From positions 1 through 54,104 of the forward strand of contig SKYA01000037.1 in assembly GCA_007128135.1 (NCBI GenBank): DNA of 54,104 nt, given 5' to 3'. This DNA is from Paracoccaceae bacterium. Its GTDB lineage: Bacteria > Pseudomonadota > Alphaproteobacteria > Rhodobacterales > Rhodobacteraceae. Every line of letters starts with the position of its first letter. Position 1 is the stretch's first letter. The translations under genes were made by a program, and so were the position numbers. Positions 33,952 to 43,423 of this stretch are shown one piece after another. The notes under the pieces were generated by a model. That model searched no databases. It saw nothing but the letters and a program-made list of their open reading frames with translations, and was not told where the DNA came from.

Positions 33952-35088
33952 GTGATCGCGAAAACAATTCTGATGGGCCGCCGCATGGCCCTGATCGGTG
34001 CTATTGCAGCGCTTGCCTCCTGTGCGGTGTCGCGCGATGGCCCCACCAAGAAGGAAATCTTCGAAGGGTCCGTGCATCGCTCAGGCGATGCGCATATTAT
34101 TCTTGTCACCAAGCGCGTGAGTCACGCCGCCAACCGTCCGGAAACCCTGGGCTTTTCTCACGCCTTGCGCTCGGGTGCGCTGATGGGGGGCGATACGATC
34201 CGCCCTGGCGACGTGATCCGCCTCAATGTCTACGAGAATGTGCCCGAGGGTCTGCTCGCCCCTTCTGCCACCAATAACGCGATCATCGAGGAGTTGCAGG
34301 TCGATGACGCAGGCTTCATCTTTGTACCCTATGCCGGGCGCATCCGTGCCGCCGGCCAGACCCCCGATGCGCTGCGCCGCATCCTGACCCGGTCGCTCGA
34401 CGAACAGACCCCTGACCCGCAGGTCATCGTCGCACGGGCCCAGGGTGATGGCGCCACCGTGTCGGTCACCGGCGGGGTCAATTCCCAGGGTGTCTATCCC
34501 ATCACCCGAGCCACCAACAGGCTGAGCGCCATGATCGCCAATGCCGGCGGTATCGGCATCCCGCTCGACACCGCGCAGGTGCTGGTGACACGCGGCGGGC
34601 GTCAGGACAGCGCCTGGCTACAGGACATCTATTCCCACCCCTCGCTTGACATCGCCCTGCGCGGAGGCGACCGCATTCTCGTGCGCCAGGACCAGCGTGC
34701 CTTCAGCGTTCTGGGCGCGACCGGCTCGGCCAGTCGCATGACCTTCGATACCCGCGACATCTCGGCCATCGACGCTCTGGCCATGGTGGGTGGGCTGGAC
34801 CCGCTGCGCGCGGACCCCACCGGCGTGTTCATCTTCCGCGATGAGGTGCCCGAAGTGGCCACCGAAATCCTCGGCATCGGCCAGTTCGTCACCGATGTGC
34901 GCTTTGTCTATGTGCTGGACCTGACCGCGCCGACCGGCATGTTCAATGCCCGCGATTTCAAGATCCGCGACGGCGACACGATCTTCGTGACCGAATCGCC
35001 CTCGGTGCTCTGGGCACGCCAGATCTCGGCGCTGACCGGATCTCTGACCGCAGCAGGTGCCATCCGGCGCTTCGGCGACACTAACTGA
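33952..35088 (+). CDS. Polysaccharide export outer-membrane lipoprotein (Wza/KpsD family)
   Basis: A 378-residue outer-membrane export component. The signal peptide ends in the lipobox LASC with Cys24. The poly-export domain spans about 75-165 (TIRPGDVIRLNVYENV, VDDAGFIFVPYAGRIRAAGQTPDALRRIL in parts), and two SLBB-like domains follow (about 168-250 and 255-345; VSVTGGVNSQGVYPI, FSVLGATGSASRMTF). The chosen start is GTG at 33952, preceded by CAGGAGCCCGAGCA; ATGs at 33973 and 33985 are possible. It lies between kpsS and kpsC, so it should pass the capsule chain across the outer membrane. The inner-membrane KpsMT/E parts are not in the window. Confidence 0.93.
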   Translation: MIAKTILMGRRMALIGAIAALASCAVSRDGPTKKEIFEGSVHRSGDAHIILVTKRVSHAANRPETLGFSHALRSGALMGGDTIRPGDVIRLNVYENVPEGLLAPSATNNAIIEELQVDDAGFIFVPYAGRIRAAGQTPDALRRILTRSLDEQTPDPQVIVARAQGDGATVSVTGGVNSQGVYPITRATNRLSAMIANAGGIGIPLDTAQVLVTRGGRQDSAWLQDIYSHPSLDIALRGGDRILVRQDQRAFSVLGATGSASRMTFDTRDISAIDALAMVGGLDPLRADPTGVFIFRDEVPEVATEILGIGQFVTDVRFVYVLDLTAPTGMFNARDFKIRDGDTIFVTESPSVLWARQISALTGSLTAAGAIRRFGDTN

Positions 35089-35092
35089 CGCC

Positions 35093-37096
35093 ATGACGGG
35101 CCCTGACCGCGGACCCGTCCATGCCTATTCGGGTGGGTTTCTGGGGCCAGGGGCGCAGGCAAGGCGTATCCGGCGCATCATGTCGCTTGCGGGCTATCCG
35201 CTCCGTCCGGGCTGGCCCTCGGCAGAAGGGCGGGTCGCCGTCTGGGGCCATGCCCCCCGCGCCCGCCGCGGCGAAGCCGTTGCCCAGCGCAGCGGCGCCG
35301 CCCTGCTGCGGATCGAGGATGCCTTTCTGCGCTCGCTGTTTCCTGGCCGGTCTGGCGAGCCCACGCTGGGGCTTCTGATCGACCATCAGGGCATCCATTA
35401 CGACCCCTCGCGCCCGTCCGATCTTGAAACCCTGCTGGCCTGCCACCCGCTCGACGACCATGCGCTGCTTGAACGCGCGCGACTGGCCATGGCGCGACTC
35501 AAATCCGCTGGCCTGAGCAAATACAGCGCCCATGATCCAGACCTTGCGCCGCCCGCGCCGGGCTATGTGCTGATCATCGACCAGGTTCGCGGCGATGCCT
35601 CGCTGACGCATGGCGGGCTCGATGGCCCGCTCTCTGCCCATCTCTTCCGCGAGATGCTGGTGCAGGCACAGCTCGACTTTCCCGGCGCACGCATCGTCAT
35701 CCGCACCCACCCCGAAACCCGCGACGGCCACCGGCACGGCCATTTCGCACCCGATGATGCCAGAACCGAGACCATCACCCTGCTCGACACACCGGTTTCG
35801 CCATGGGAATTGCTGGACGGGGCCATCGCGGTCTATACTATCTCCTCGCAACTGGGCTTCGAGGCCATCTATGCCGGTCACCGCCCGCGCGTCTTCGGAC
35901 TGCCCTTTTATGCCGGATGGGGGCTGACCGACGACCTCACCGCCCATCCGCGCCGCAATCGCAGGCTGAGCCGCGCACAGCTCTTTGCCGCCGCGATGCT
36001 GCTCTATCCGCGCTGGTACGACCCCTGCCGCGACCGGCTCTGCACGTTCGAGGAGTTGCTTGACCATTTCGAGTCGCTTACCCGCGCCTGGCGCGAGGAT
36101 CGCCACGGATATACGGCGCTCGACATGCGGTTGTGGAAGCGCCCGCATCTGCAGGCGTTCTTCGGTCGCTGGCAGCGCCTGCGATTCGCGCGCAGGCCGC
36201 GCCCCGACCGCCCGAGCCTTGTCTGGGGTGCGGCTGCCGCACCGGCGCTGGGGCGCACTCTCCGGATCGAGGACGGGTTCCTGCGCTCGCGCGGGCTCGG
36301 GGCGGAACTGACTCCGCCGCTGTCGCTGGTGGCCGATGATCTGGGCATCTATTACGACCCCACGCAGCCCTCCCGGCTCGAAGCGCTTGTCGCTGCCCCG
36401 TTGCCGCCCGGCGGCGAAGCCCGCGCGGCCGCCCTCATCAAGCGGATCACGCAAGCAAACCTGAGCAAATACAACCTCTCGGGCTCCCTGCCCGCCCTGC
36501 CCGAAGGTCACCGCATCCTGGTGCCTGGCCAGGTGGAGGATGATGCCTCGATCCGCCTCGGGGCAGGCACGGTCCGCACCAATCTCGCGCTGCTGTCGGA
36601 AACACGCCGCCTGAATCCGGAGGCCGTGATCCTGTTCAAGCCCCACCCGGATGTCGAGGCCGGGCTGCGTCCCGGCGCCATCCCCGAGGCCGAGGCGCTC
36701 CGACATTCCGACATGATCCTCCCCCGCAGCGACCCCGCGCTGCTGCTGGCAGAAATCCAGGAGGTCTGGACAATCACTTCCACGCTCGGCTTCGAGGCGC
36801 TCCTGCGTGGTCTGCCTGTCACCACGCTCGGGACACCCTTCTATGCCGGCTGGGGGTTGACCCGCGACCTTGTCCCGCAGCCCGCGCGCCGCTCTGCCCG
36901 CCCCGGCCTGCCGGGTCTGGCCCATGCAGCACTCATCGCCTATCCGCGCTATCACGACCCGGTCTCGAACCTGCCATGCCCGCCCGAGGTGGCGCTCGAT
37001 CGCCTCGCCTCGGGCCCTCTCCCGCGTCCGCCGTCACTGCGCCTTCTGGCCAAGCTGCAAGGCGTCTTTGCCAGCCGGGCCTGGCTCTGGCGCTGA
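35093..37096 (+). CDS. kpsC: Capsular polysaccharide biosynthesis protein, KpsC-type dual Kdo transferase
   Basis: KpsC extends the Kdo linker with alternating bonds and has two glycosyltransferase modules. The 667 residues show the duplication clearly: RIED at 73-76 and 391-394, YDPSRPSDLE-like segments at 103 and 421, LSKY at 141-144 and 457-460, HPE/HPD nucleotide-sugar sites at 206 and 518, and FYAGWGLT at 272-279 and 583-590. The ATG at 35093 lies 4 nt after the stop of the export lipoprotein gene, so the genes are in one operon. It ends at a strong hairpin shared with the convergent rnj. Confidence 0.95.
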   Translation: MTGPDRGPVHAYSGGFLGPGAQARRIRRIMSLAGYPLRPGWPSAEGRVAVWGHAPRARRGEAVAQRSGAALLRIEDAFLRSLFPGRSGEPTLGLLIDHQGIHYDPSRPSDLETLLACHPLDDHALLERARLAMARLKSAGLSKYSAHDPDLAPPAPGYVLIIDQVRGDASLTHGGLDGPLSAHLFREMLVQAQLDFPGARIVIRTHPETRDGHRHGHFAPDDARTETITLLDTPVSPWELLDGAIAVYTISSQLGFEAIYAGHRPRVFGLPFYAGWGLTDDLTAHPRRNRRLSRAQLFAAAMLLYPRWYDPCRDRLCTFEELLDHFESLTRAWREDRHGYTALDMRLWKRPHLQAFFGRWQRLRFARRPRPDRPSLVWGAAAAPALGRTLRIEDGFLRSRGLGAELTPPLSLVADDLGIYYDPTQPSRLEALVAAPLPPGGEARAAALIKRITQANLSKYNLSGSLPALPEGHRILVPGQVEDDASIRLGAGTVRTNLALLSETRRLNPEAVILFKPHPDVEAGLRPGAIPEAEALRHSDMILPRSDPALLLAEIQEVWTITSTLGFEALLRGLPVTTLGTPFYAGWGLTRDLVPQPARRSARPGLPGLAHAALIAYPRYHDPVSNLPCPPEVALDRLASGPLPRPPSLRLLAKLQGVFASRAWLWR

Positions 37097-37132
37097 CACG
37101 GTCCTTCATTTCCTGCCAGAAAAACGCGCGGA

Positions 37133-37169
37133 GGGCCTGCCGCATCGCGGCTGGCGGGGCGGCAGGCCC
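37133..37169. terminator. Bidirectional hairpin between kpsC and rnj
   Basis: GGGCCTGCCGC (37133-37143) and GCGGCAGGCCC (37159-37169) form an 11-bp perfect stem with a 15-nt loop between two convergent genes. On the minus strand (end of rnj) a GTTTTT run follows the stem after about nine bases. Confidence 0.65.
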
Positions 37170-37214
37170 GGCCAGACAATGAACCCTGACCGAAGGTCTC
37201 CGCCTGAAAACCTG

Positions 37215-38888
37215 TCAGTCGCCGACCAGTCGGCTGACCACGATGGTTACTTCCGGTTTCTTGCCGATTTCTTCCATGACAACCTGACGCACCACTCTGC
37301 GCATCCCGTCATTGAGCCGGTCGTCATCGGCCAGCACCTTGTGACCCGCACGGGCGACAAATTCCTCGAGCTCGGCCTCGATGATCTCGTTGAGCGCCTC
37401 ACCGCTCCGCCCCTCAGCACGCAGGCCCGCAATCTCCGCCCAGGGTGCGCCAAGCGCCTCGTTCTCCTCGTCCAGAATCAGCGTGACAAAGACATGACCG
37501 CCGATTGCCATGCGGATCCGGTCACGCACCACCCCGTCCATCGCGCCGATCAGCCGGCTGCCATCCAGATAGACGCGACCTGTCTCGACCTCGTCCACCA
37601 GCACCGGGGCATCATCGGTCAGGTCGCAGACCGAGCCATTGGGCACGACCACTGCCCGAAGCCCGCGCGAGAGCGCGAGTTTGGCGTGCTCGCGCAGCAT
37701 CCGGTGTTCACCATGCATCGGGATCACGATCCCCGGCGAGATCAGATCGTGCATTTCCACCAGATCGGGACGGTTGGCATGTCCCGAGACATGGTAGAGT
37801 CTGCCCGCATTGTCGAGCACATCCACCCCCATCTGCGACAGCCCGTTGACCACGCGCCCAACCTCGCGCTCATTGCCCGGGATTGTCATCGACGAGAACA
37901 GGAAGGTATCGCCTTCCTTCATCTGCATCCCCATGAAACTGCCCCGCGCAAGCTGCGCCGATGCCGCGCGCCGTTCTCCCTGGCTGCCCGTCACGATCAG
38001 CAGCAGGTTTTCGCGGGGAATGTCCCGGGCCGCTTCGGGGCTGACGGTGGACGGGAAATCGCGCAGGATACCTGCCTCGGTGGACACCTGGATCATGCGC
38101 AGCATGGCCCGCCCCATCACGCAGACCGAACGACCGGCCTGCTGCGCGGCGTCAGCCAGAGTCTTGAGCCGCGCAACATTCGAGGCAAAGGTCGTCGCCA
38201 CCACAAGCCCCTTCGCGCTGCGCATCAGCTCCGTGATCGGCTCGACAAGCGTTGCCTCGGACCTGCCCGGCGCAGGATTCATCACATTGGTGCTGTCGCA
38301 GAGCAGGACCTTCACCCCGCTCCTGCCGATCTCGGCCAACAGTTCCGGGTCATGCGGCTCACCCACACCCGGGGTCAGGTCGGACTTGAAGTCGCCCGAA
38401 TGCACCACGCGCCCGGCAGGCGTGTCGATGATCAGCCCCGAGGCTTCGGGAAGGGAATGGGCGACCGGAAAGAACTGCACCCGGAATGGTCCGAGTTCAA
38501 GGGCCTCGGGCGCCTTGCCGACCGTGATCACCTTCTCGGGGTCTTGCCCTGCATCCTGCATCTTGAGCCGCGCGATGCGGGCGGTGAAATCGCGCGCATA
38601 GACCGGCACGCGCAGCCGGTCCCACATCAGCCCCAGCCCGCCGACATGGTCCTCATGTGCATGGGTGATGATGATCGCCTCCAGCCGGTCGCGACGTTCT
38701 TCCAGCCAGCGCAGGTCCGGCATGATCAGGTCCACGCCGGGGCTCGAGCCCATGTCAGAGAAGGTCACGCCCAGTTCGACAAGGATCAGACGCTCGCGCC
38801 CCTTGGGCCCAAAGCCGAAGAGATAGGCATTCATGCCTACTTCGCCAGCCCCGCCGAGGGGAAGATAGATCAGCCTGTCCTTGCTCAT
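37215..38888 (-). CDS. rnj: Ribonuclease J
   Basis: A metallo-beta-lactamase/beta-CASP ribonuclease with endonuclease and 5'-3' exonuclease activity in RNA processing. The 557-residue protein has the zinc motif HAHEDH (H76, H78, D80, H81), a second metal segment VAHSLPEASG, HSGDFK, the beta-CASP region (ATTFASNVARLKTL), and HVSGHANRPDLVEMHDL with PMHGEHRMLREHAKLA. All catalytic motifs are intact. Its ATG overlaps the coaX stop as ATGA, so it is translated with coaX at the end of the long nuo run. RNase J with coaX and birA behind nuoN is common in Rhodobacterales. Confidence 0.95.
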   Translation of the reverse strand: MSKDRLIYLPLGGAGEVGMNAYLFGFGPKGRERLILVELGVTFSDMGSSPGVDLIMPDLRWLEERRDRLEAIIITHAHEDHVGGLGLMWDRLRVPVYARDFTARIARLKMQDAGQDPEKVITVGKAPEALELGPFRVQFFPVAHSLPEASGLIIDTPAGRVVHSGDFKSDLTPGVGEPHDPELLAEIGRSGVKVLLCDSTNVMNPAPGRSEATLVEPITELMRSAKGLVVATTFASNVARLKTLADAAQQAGRSVCVMGRAMLRMIQVSTEAGILRDFPSTVSPEAARDIPRENLLLIVTGSQGERRAASAQLARGSFMGMQMKEGDTFLFSSMTIPGNEREVGRVVNGLSQMGVDVLDNAGRLYHVSGHANRPDLVEMHDLISPGIVIPMHGEHRMLREHAKLALSRGLRAVVVPNGSVCDLTDDAPVLVDEVETGRVYLDGSRLIGAMDGVVRDRIRMAIGGHVFVTLILDEENEALGAPWAEIAGLRAEGRSGEALNEIIEAELEEFVARAGHKVLADDDRLNDGMRRVVRQVVMEEIGKKPEVTIVVSRLVGD

Positions 38889-39673
38889 GCCTGCTCCTTG
38901 AAGCCATTAGACCTGTTATAGTCGTGGATCACGCGAAGGCCATGCAATGTCAGATCATCCTCCACCCTGTCAAACAGGTTCTCGGCCTGCGCGAACAGCG
39001 GCGCGAGCCCGCCCGTCCCGATAACGGTCATTGGGCGGCCATACTCGGCCTTGATCCGCGCGGTAATCCCCTCGATCAGGCCGATATACCCCCAGAACAC
39101 CCCCGACTGGATGCACTCGACCGTATTCGTGCCGATCACCTTTTCGGGGCGCGAGATATCGACATGCGGCAAGGCCGCCGCACCCTGATGAAGCGCTTCA
39201 AGGCTCAGGTTCACGCCGGGTGCGATCACACCACCGACATAGGCGCCATCCTCGGCCACCACATCGAAATTCGTGGCCGTGCCGAAATCCACCACCACCA
39301 CATCGCCGCCATGGCGCTCATGGGCCCCGGCCGCATTGGCCAGCCGGTCGGGACCGGGGCGCACGCCCTGCTCGACTCGCGGCGGCCTTGGCAGCAGACA
39401 GTCGGGCCTTCCCACGACAAGCGGGCGGGTGTTGAAATATCGGTCGCACAGCACGCGCAGGTTGAACACCACCCGCGGCACGGTCGAGGAGATGACGACA
39501 TCGGTTATGTCGGCATAGATGCCCGTAAGGGTCATCAGGCTCGAGAGCCAGACGAAATACTGGTCCGCCGTGCGCGTCGCTTCCGTCGAGGTGCGCCATG
39601 TCGCGACGAATTGCGTTCCATCCCAGATCGAGAAGACCGTATTGGTGTTGCCGCAATCGATGGTCAGAAGCAT
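38885..39673 (-). CDS. coaX: Type III pantothenate kinase
   Basis: Phosphorylates pantothenate, the first step of coenzyme A synthesis. The 262-residue length is normal. The phosphate-1 motif IDCGNTNTVFSIWDG is at 5-19, the pantothenate/ATP segment reads GPDRLANAAGAHERHGGDVVVVDFGTATNFDVV (quoted in pieces: GPDRLANA, VDFGTATNFD), with the phosphate-2 Asp there, and GGVIAPG follows. ATG at 39673 has GGGAGGG about eight bases upstream; an in-frame GTG at 39682 is unlikely. It overlaps rnj by four bases and follows birA by 21 nt. Confidence 0.94.
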   Translation of the reverse strand: MLLTIDCGNTNTVFSIWDGTQFVATWRTSTEATRTADQYFVWLSSLMTLTGIYADITDVVISSTVPRVVFNLRVLCDRYFNTRPLVVGRPDCLLPRPPRVEQGVRPGPDRLANAAGAHERHGGDVVVVDFGTATNFDVVAEDGAYVGGVIAPGVNLSLEALHQGAAALPHVDISRPEKVIGTNTVECIQSGVFWGYIGLIEGITARIKAEYGRPMTVIGTGGLAPLFAQAENLFDRVEDDLTLHGLRVIHDYNRSNGFKEQA

Positions 39674-39694
39674 GACCTCCACCCTCCCCCATGG

Positions 39695-40441
39695 TCAGGA
39701 AAAATACACATCCGCGGCCGGAATCGCGATACGCCCGCGGCCCGTGCGCAGCAGCAACGCACCATTTGCGTCGATCCCCTCGAAGGTGCCGGTCTGTTCC
39801 TCTCGCAGCGTGCGCGCCGTCACCTGCGCACCCAGTCGCGCTGCCCGATCCAGCCAGGCCGTGCGGATCGGGCCAAAGCCATAGGTCACGAACTGCGCCT
39901 CCCAGCGCGCAAAGGCAGGCGCGAGCAGGTCGAGAAACTCCTGCGGGGTGACTGCGCAACCAGTCTCGGACAGCAGATCCACCGGTGGCGTGGCGCCCGG
40001 TTCAGCCTCGGGGGCCGCGCGCAGGTTCACCCCGATACCGATGGCAAGATGGCTTACCCCGCCCCCCTGCCCGAGACTCTCGAGCAGGATGCCCGCAAGC
40101 TTGCCGCCATTGAGCAACACGTCATTGGGCCATTTCAGGGCAAAGCTTCCGGGCCGTCCGGTGACAGTGACGAGTGCCTCGTGCAGCGCAAGTGCTGCCA
40201 TGAAGGAGCGCATCGCCACCTGTTCGGGCGCGCCCTCGGGGCGGCAGAGATAGGTCGCAGCGAAATTGCCCTTGGGGTCGTGCCAGGCCCGCCCTCTGCG
40301 CCCGCGTCCCTGTGTCTGGCGCAGCGCGAGGATCCACGCCGGGCCACGCAGTTCGGGCGCGCGGCGGGCAGCCTCGGCATTGGTGCTGTCGATCTCGGAC
40401 AGGATGATGCGCCCGGTGCCCTCGGGCCAGTTACTTGACAA
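39695..40441 (-). CDS. birA: Biotin--[acetyl-CoA-carboxylase] ligase
   Basis: Attaches biotin to carboxyl-carrier proteins. The 248-residue protein has only the catalytic and C-terminal domains: [10 protein letters not shown], the biotinoyl-AMP loop [13 protein letters not shown] (GRGRRG), [17 protein letters not shown] with the conserved Lys, and GIGVNL. There is no N-terminal helix-turn-helix, so it is not a BirA-type repressor. The start is a TTG at 40441, set 11 nt inside the end of nuoN; no ATG or GTG lies close to the conserved N-terminus and the Shine-Dalgarno is weak. It therefore depends on nuoN translation. coaX follows. Confidence 0.92.
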   Translation of the reverse strand: MSSNWPEGTGRIILSEIDSTNAEAARRAPELRGPAWILALRQTQGRGRRGRAWHDPKGNFAATYLCRPEGAPEQVAMRSFMAALALHEALVTVTGRPGSFALKWPNDVLLNGGKLAGILLESLGQGGGVSHLAIGIGVNLRAAPEAEPGATPPVDLLSETGCAVTPQEFLDLLAPAFARWEAQFVTYGFGPIRTAWLDRAARLGAQVTARTLREEQTGTFEGIDANGALLLRTGRGRIAIPAADVYFS

Positions 40442-41870
40442 GGGCGTCTGCCGCCAGCGCCGCCAGCCCCTCTATCCCGAAGAGATTGATCACGCCCAGT
40501 ACCATGATCGCGGCAGAGACCACCAGCAGAGTACCCTGCACGGGCGCCCTGACGCTGTCCATCGGTTCGATCTCCTCGCCGAAATACATGTAATAGACGA
40601 TGCGCAGGTAGTAGAAGGCCCCGATCACCGAGGCGATGACACCTGCCACCGCAAGCCAGGCCATGCCTGCGTTCACGGCCGCCCAGAGGACATAGAACTT
40701 GCCGAAGAAGCCCACCAGCGGCGGCACGCCCGCAAGGCTGAACATCAGGATCAGCAGTGCCAGCGCCCGCAGAGGCTCGGCCCTGGAATACTGGCGCAGG
40801 CTGCCGATGTCGGTCACAGCCCTGCCGTCGCGCGACATTGTCAGGATGAACGCGAATACACCGATATTCATGGTCACATAGATCGCCATGTAGACCAGCA
40901 TCCCCTGCACCCCTTGCGCCGTGCCAGCGGCCAGTCCCACCAGCGCAAAGCCCATGTGGCTGATCGAGGAATAGGCCATCAGCCGCTTGATGTCGCGCTG
41001 CCCGATGGCGGCAATCGCGCCAAGGAACATCGACGCCACGGCAAGAAAAGCGATGATCTGCGACCAGTCGCCTGGCACCACGCCAAAGGCTTCGTGCACC
41101 ACGCGCGCAATCAGTGCCATGGCCGCAACCTTGGGGGCTGTGGCAAAGAACGCCGTAACGGGTGTCGGCGCGCCCTCATAGACATCCGGCGTCCACATGT
41201 GGAAGGGCACGGCAGAGACCTTGAACGCAAGCCCCGCCAGCATGAAGGCAAGCCCCATCAGCAGCCCGACAGACATGCCATCGTGCGAGATGGTCGTGAT
41301 GATGCCCGCAAACAGCGTCGTGCCGGCATAGCCATAGGTCAGCGACGCGCCATAGAGCAGCAACCCCGAGGCCAGCGCGCCAAGGATGAAATATTTCAAC
41401 CCTGCCTCGGTCGAACGCACCGAGTCGCGGTTCATCGTGGCCACGACATAAAGCGCCAGCGATTGCAGTTCGAGCCCCATGTAGAGCGCGATCAGGTCCC
41501 CGCTCGAGACCATCAGCATCATGCCCACAACCGACAGCGCGATCAGGATCGGGTATTCGAATTTCAACAGCCCGCGCGCGGCCATGTAGCCCTGCCCCAT
41601 GACCATCACCACCGCCGCCGAGACGAGGATCAGCATCTTGGAGAAATGCGCGAAGGCATCGGCGATATACATGCCGTTGAAGGCCGTCACCACCTCGAGC
41701 CCCTTCGAGCCGACAAACAGCGCCAGCAGCACCATCAGCCCCGCCGTGGCCCAGAGGATCGGCTCGGCCAGCCTGTCCTTGCCGCCATAGACACCGACCA
41801 TGAGCGCCGCCATCGCGAAAAGCGCGAGGACAATCTCCGGAAGCGCCGTATAGAGATCTGCTGCGATCAT
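40431..41870 (-). CDS. nuoN: NADH-quinone oxidoreductase subunit N
   Basis: Antiporter-like membrane subunit of complex I, about 14 helices in 479 residues. Typical segments are [20 protein letters not shown] (with the conserved Glu of TM5), the Lys-containing [21 protein letters not shown] region ([21 protein letters not shown], read in pieces) and [13 protein letters not shown]. All belong to the NuoN type. ATG at 41870 lies 11 nt downstream of the nuoM stop. Its 3' end overlaps birA. Confidence 0.96.
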   Translation of the reverse strand: MIAADLYTALPEIVLALFAMAALMVGVYGGKDRLAEPILWATAGLMVLLALFVGSKGLEVVTAFNGMYIADAFAHFSKMLILVSAAVVMVMGQGYMAARGLLKFEYPILIALSVVGMMLMVSSGDLIALYMGLELQSLALYVVATMNRDSVRSTEAGLKYFILGALASGLLLYGASLTYGYAGTTLFAGIITTISHDGMSVGLLMGLAFMLAGLAFKVSAVPFHMWTPDVYEGAPTPVTAFFATAPKVAAMALIARVVHEAFGVVPGDWSQIIAFLAVASMFLGAIAAIGQRDIKRLMAYSSISHMGFALVGLAAGTAQGVQGMLVYMAIYVTMNIGVFAFILTMSRDGRAVTDIGSLRQYSRAEPLRALALLILMFSLAGVPPLVGFFGKFYVLWAAVNAGMAWLAVAGVIASVIGAFYYLRIVYYMYFGEEIEPMDSVRAPVQGTLLVVSAAIMVLGVINLFGIEGLAALAADALVK

Positions 41871-41881
41871 CGCGGGACCTT

Positions 41882-43423
41882 TCAGTTCTGTGCCAGTTGC
41901 GACGCGGCCTCATGGGCCTGGAGCGCCAGCGCGTGCCCATCGACCAGTGCGGCGACCGAGGGGCCGATGATATCGGTGACAAGGGCGGGATAGACACCGA
42001 GCAGGAGCGTCATCACCACCAGCGGGGCCATGAGCGCCTTTTCGCGCCGGTCCATGTCCTTGATGGATTTCAGCGATTCCTTGATGAGTTCGCCCATCAC
42101 CACGCGGCGGAACAGCCACAGCGCATAGCCCGCCGAAAGGATCACGCCTGTCGCGGCAAAGAATGCAACCCATGTGTTGACCTGGAACACTCCGAGGAAG
42201 GTCAGGAACTCGCCCACGAAGCCCGATGTTCCCGGCAGGCCGACATTGGCCATGGTGAACAGCAGGAAGATCGCCGCATAGACCGGCATCCGGTTGACAA
42301 GGCCACCATAGGCGACGATCTCGCGCGTGTGCATCCGGTCATAGATCACGCCGACCGCAAGGAACAGCGCGCCCGAGATGAAGCCGTGGCTGATCATCTG
42401 GAAGATCGCCCCGTCCAGCCCCTGCTGATTGGCCGCGAAAATCCCCATCGTCACGAAGCCCATATGGGCCACCGACGAATAGGCGATCAGCTTCTTCATG
42501 TCCTCCTGCATCAGCGCCACAAGCGAGGTGTAGACGATAGCAATCGCCGACAGCCACAGGACCAGCGGCGCGAAGATGTCGCTGGCAACGGGGAACATCG
42601 GCAATGAGAACCGCAGAAAGCCGTAGCCGCCCATTTTCAGCAGCACCGCGGCCAGGATGACCGAGCCCGCTGTCGGCGCCTGGACGTGGGCATCCGGCAG
42701 CCATGTATGCACCGGCCACATCGGCATCTTGACCGCGAAGGATGCGAAGAAGGCCAGCCACAACAGTGTCTGCATGCCGCCCACGACCTGCCAGCCCATC
42801 AGGCCGAGGGCATCCGAGCCGAACTGATGCGTGAGCAGCGTCGGAATGTCGGTCGTGCCCGCATCCACATACATTGCGATCATCGCGACCAGCATCAGCA
42901 CCGACCCGAGGAAGGTGTAGAGGAAGAACTTGAAGGCCGCGTAGATGCGGTCCTTGCCACCCCAGATGCCGATGATCAGGAACATCGGGATCAGGCCCGC
43001 CTCGAAGAACAGGTAGAACAGCACCAGGTCGAGCGCGGTAAAGACGCCGATCATCAGCGTCTCCAGCAGCAGGAAGGCGATCATGTATTCCTTGACGCGA
43101 TGCGTCACGTTCCAGCACGCGCCGATCGTGATGGGCATGAGCGCGGTGGTCAGCATCACAAACAGGATCGAGATGCCATCCACCCCCATCTTGTAGCTGA
43201 AGCCCATGATCCACTCATGCTCTTCCACGAACTGGAAGCCCGTGTCCTGCGGGTCGAACCCGATCAGCAGGATCAGCGAGGCGGCGAATGTGGCCAGCGT
43301 CGCGACCAGCGCCACCCATTTGGCATTGGCCTGCGACGCCTCATCCGCGCCGCGCAGGAAGACCGCAAGGATCAGCGCGGCAATGGCCGGGGTGAAGGTG
43401 ATGATCGACAGGAGGTTCAGCAT
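41882..43423 (-). CDS. nuoM: NADH-quinone oxidoreductase subunit M
   Basis: Antiporter-like proton-pumping subunit, about 14 helices in 513 residues. It shows [20 protein letters not shown] (conserved Glu), the Lys helix in [22 protein letters not shown], and [16 protein letters not shown]. Its ATG shares one base with the nuoL stop (TGATG), so translation is coupled to nuoL. It ends 11 nt before nuoN. Confidence 0.97.
   Translation of the reverse strand: MLNLLSIITFTPAIAALILAVFLRGADEASQANAKWVALVATLATFAASLILLIGFDPQDTGFQFVEEHEWIMGFSYKMGVDGISILFVMLTTALMPITIGACWNVTHRVKEYMIAFLLLETLMIGVFTALDLVLFYLFFEAGLIPMFLIIGIWGGKDRIYAAFKFFLYTFLGSVLMLVAMIAMYVDAGTTDIPTLLTHQFGSDALGLMGWQVVGGMQTLLWLAFFASFAVKMPMWPVHTWLPDAHVQAPTAGSVILAAVLLKMGGYGFLRFSLPMFPVASDIFAPLVLWLSAIAIVYTSLVALMQEDMKKLIAYSSVAHMGFVTMGIFAANQQGLDGAIFQMISHGFISGALFLAVGVIYDRMHTREIVAYGGLVNRMPVYAAIFLLFTMANVGLPGTSGFVGEFLTFLGVFQVNTWVAFFAATGVILSAGYALWLFRRVVMGELIKESLKSIKDMDRREKALMAPLVVMTLLLGVYPALVTDIIGPSVAALVDGHALALQAHEAASQLAQN

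Noticed and set aside
35081-36955. A 624-codon open frame on the minus strand
   Set aside because: It lies fully antisense to kpsC, whose two-domain motif structure is unmistakable; long antisense frames are expected at this GC content.
36870-38921. A 683-codon open frame on the plus strand
   Set aside because: Antisense to rnj, which has all catalytic motifs. The protein has no recognisable domain and is very rich in His and Arg as antisense shadows are.
39695-40441. BirA as biotin operon repressor
   Set aside because: The N-terminal helix-turn-helix domain is absent; the protein starts directly at the ligase domain.
40266-41993. A 575-codon plus-strand frame
   Set aside because: Antisense to nuoN and birA. 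Its sequence is a polar His/Arg/Asp-rich shadow of membrane helices.
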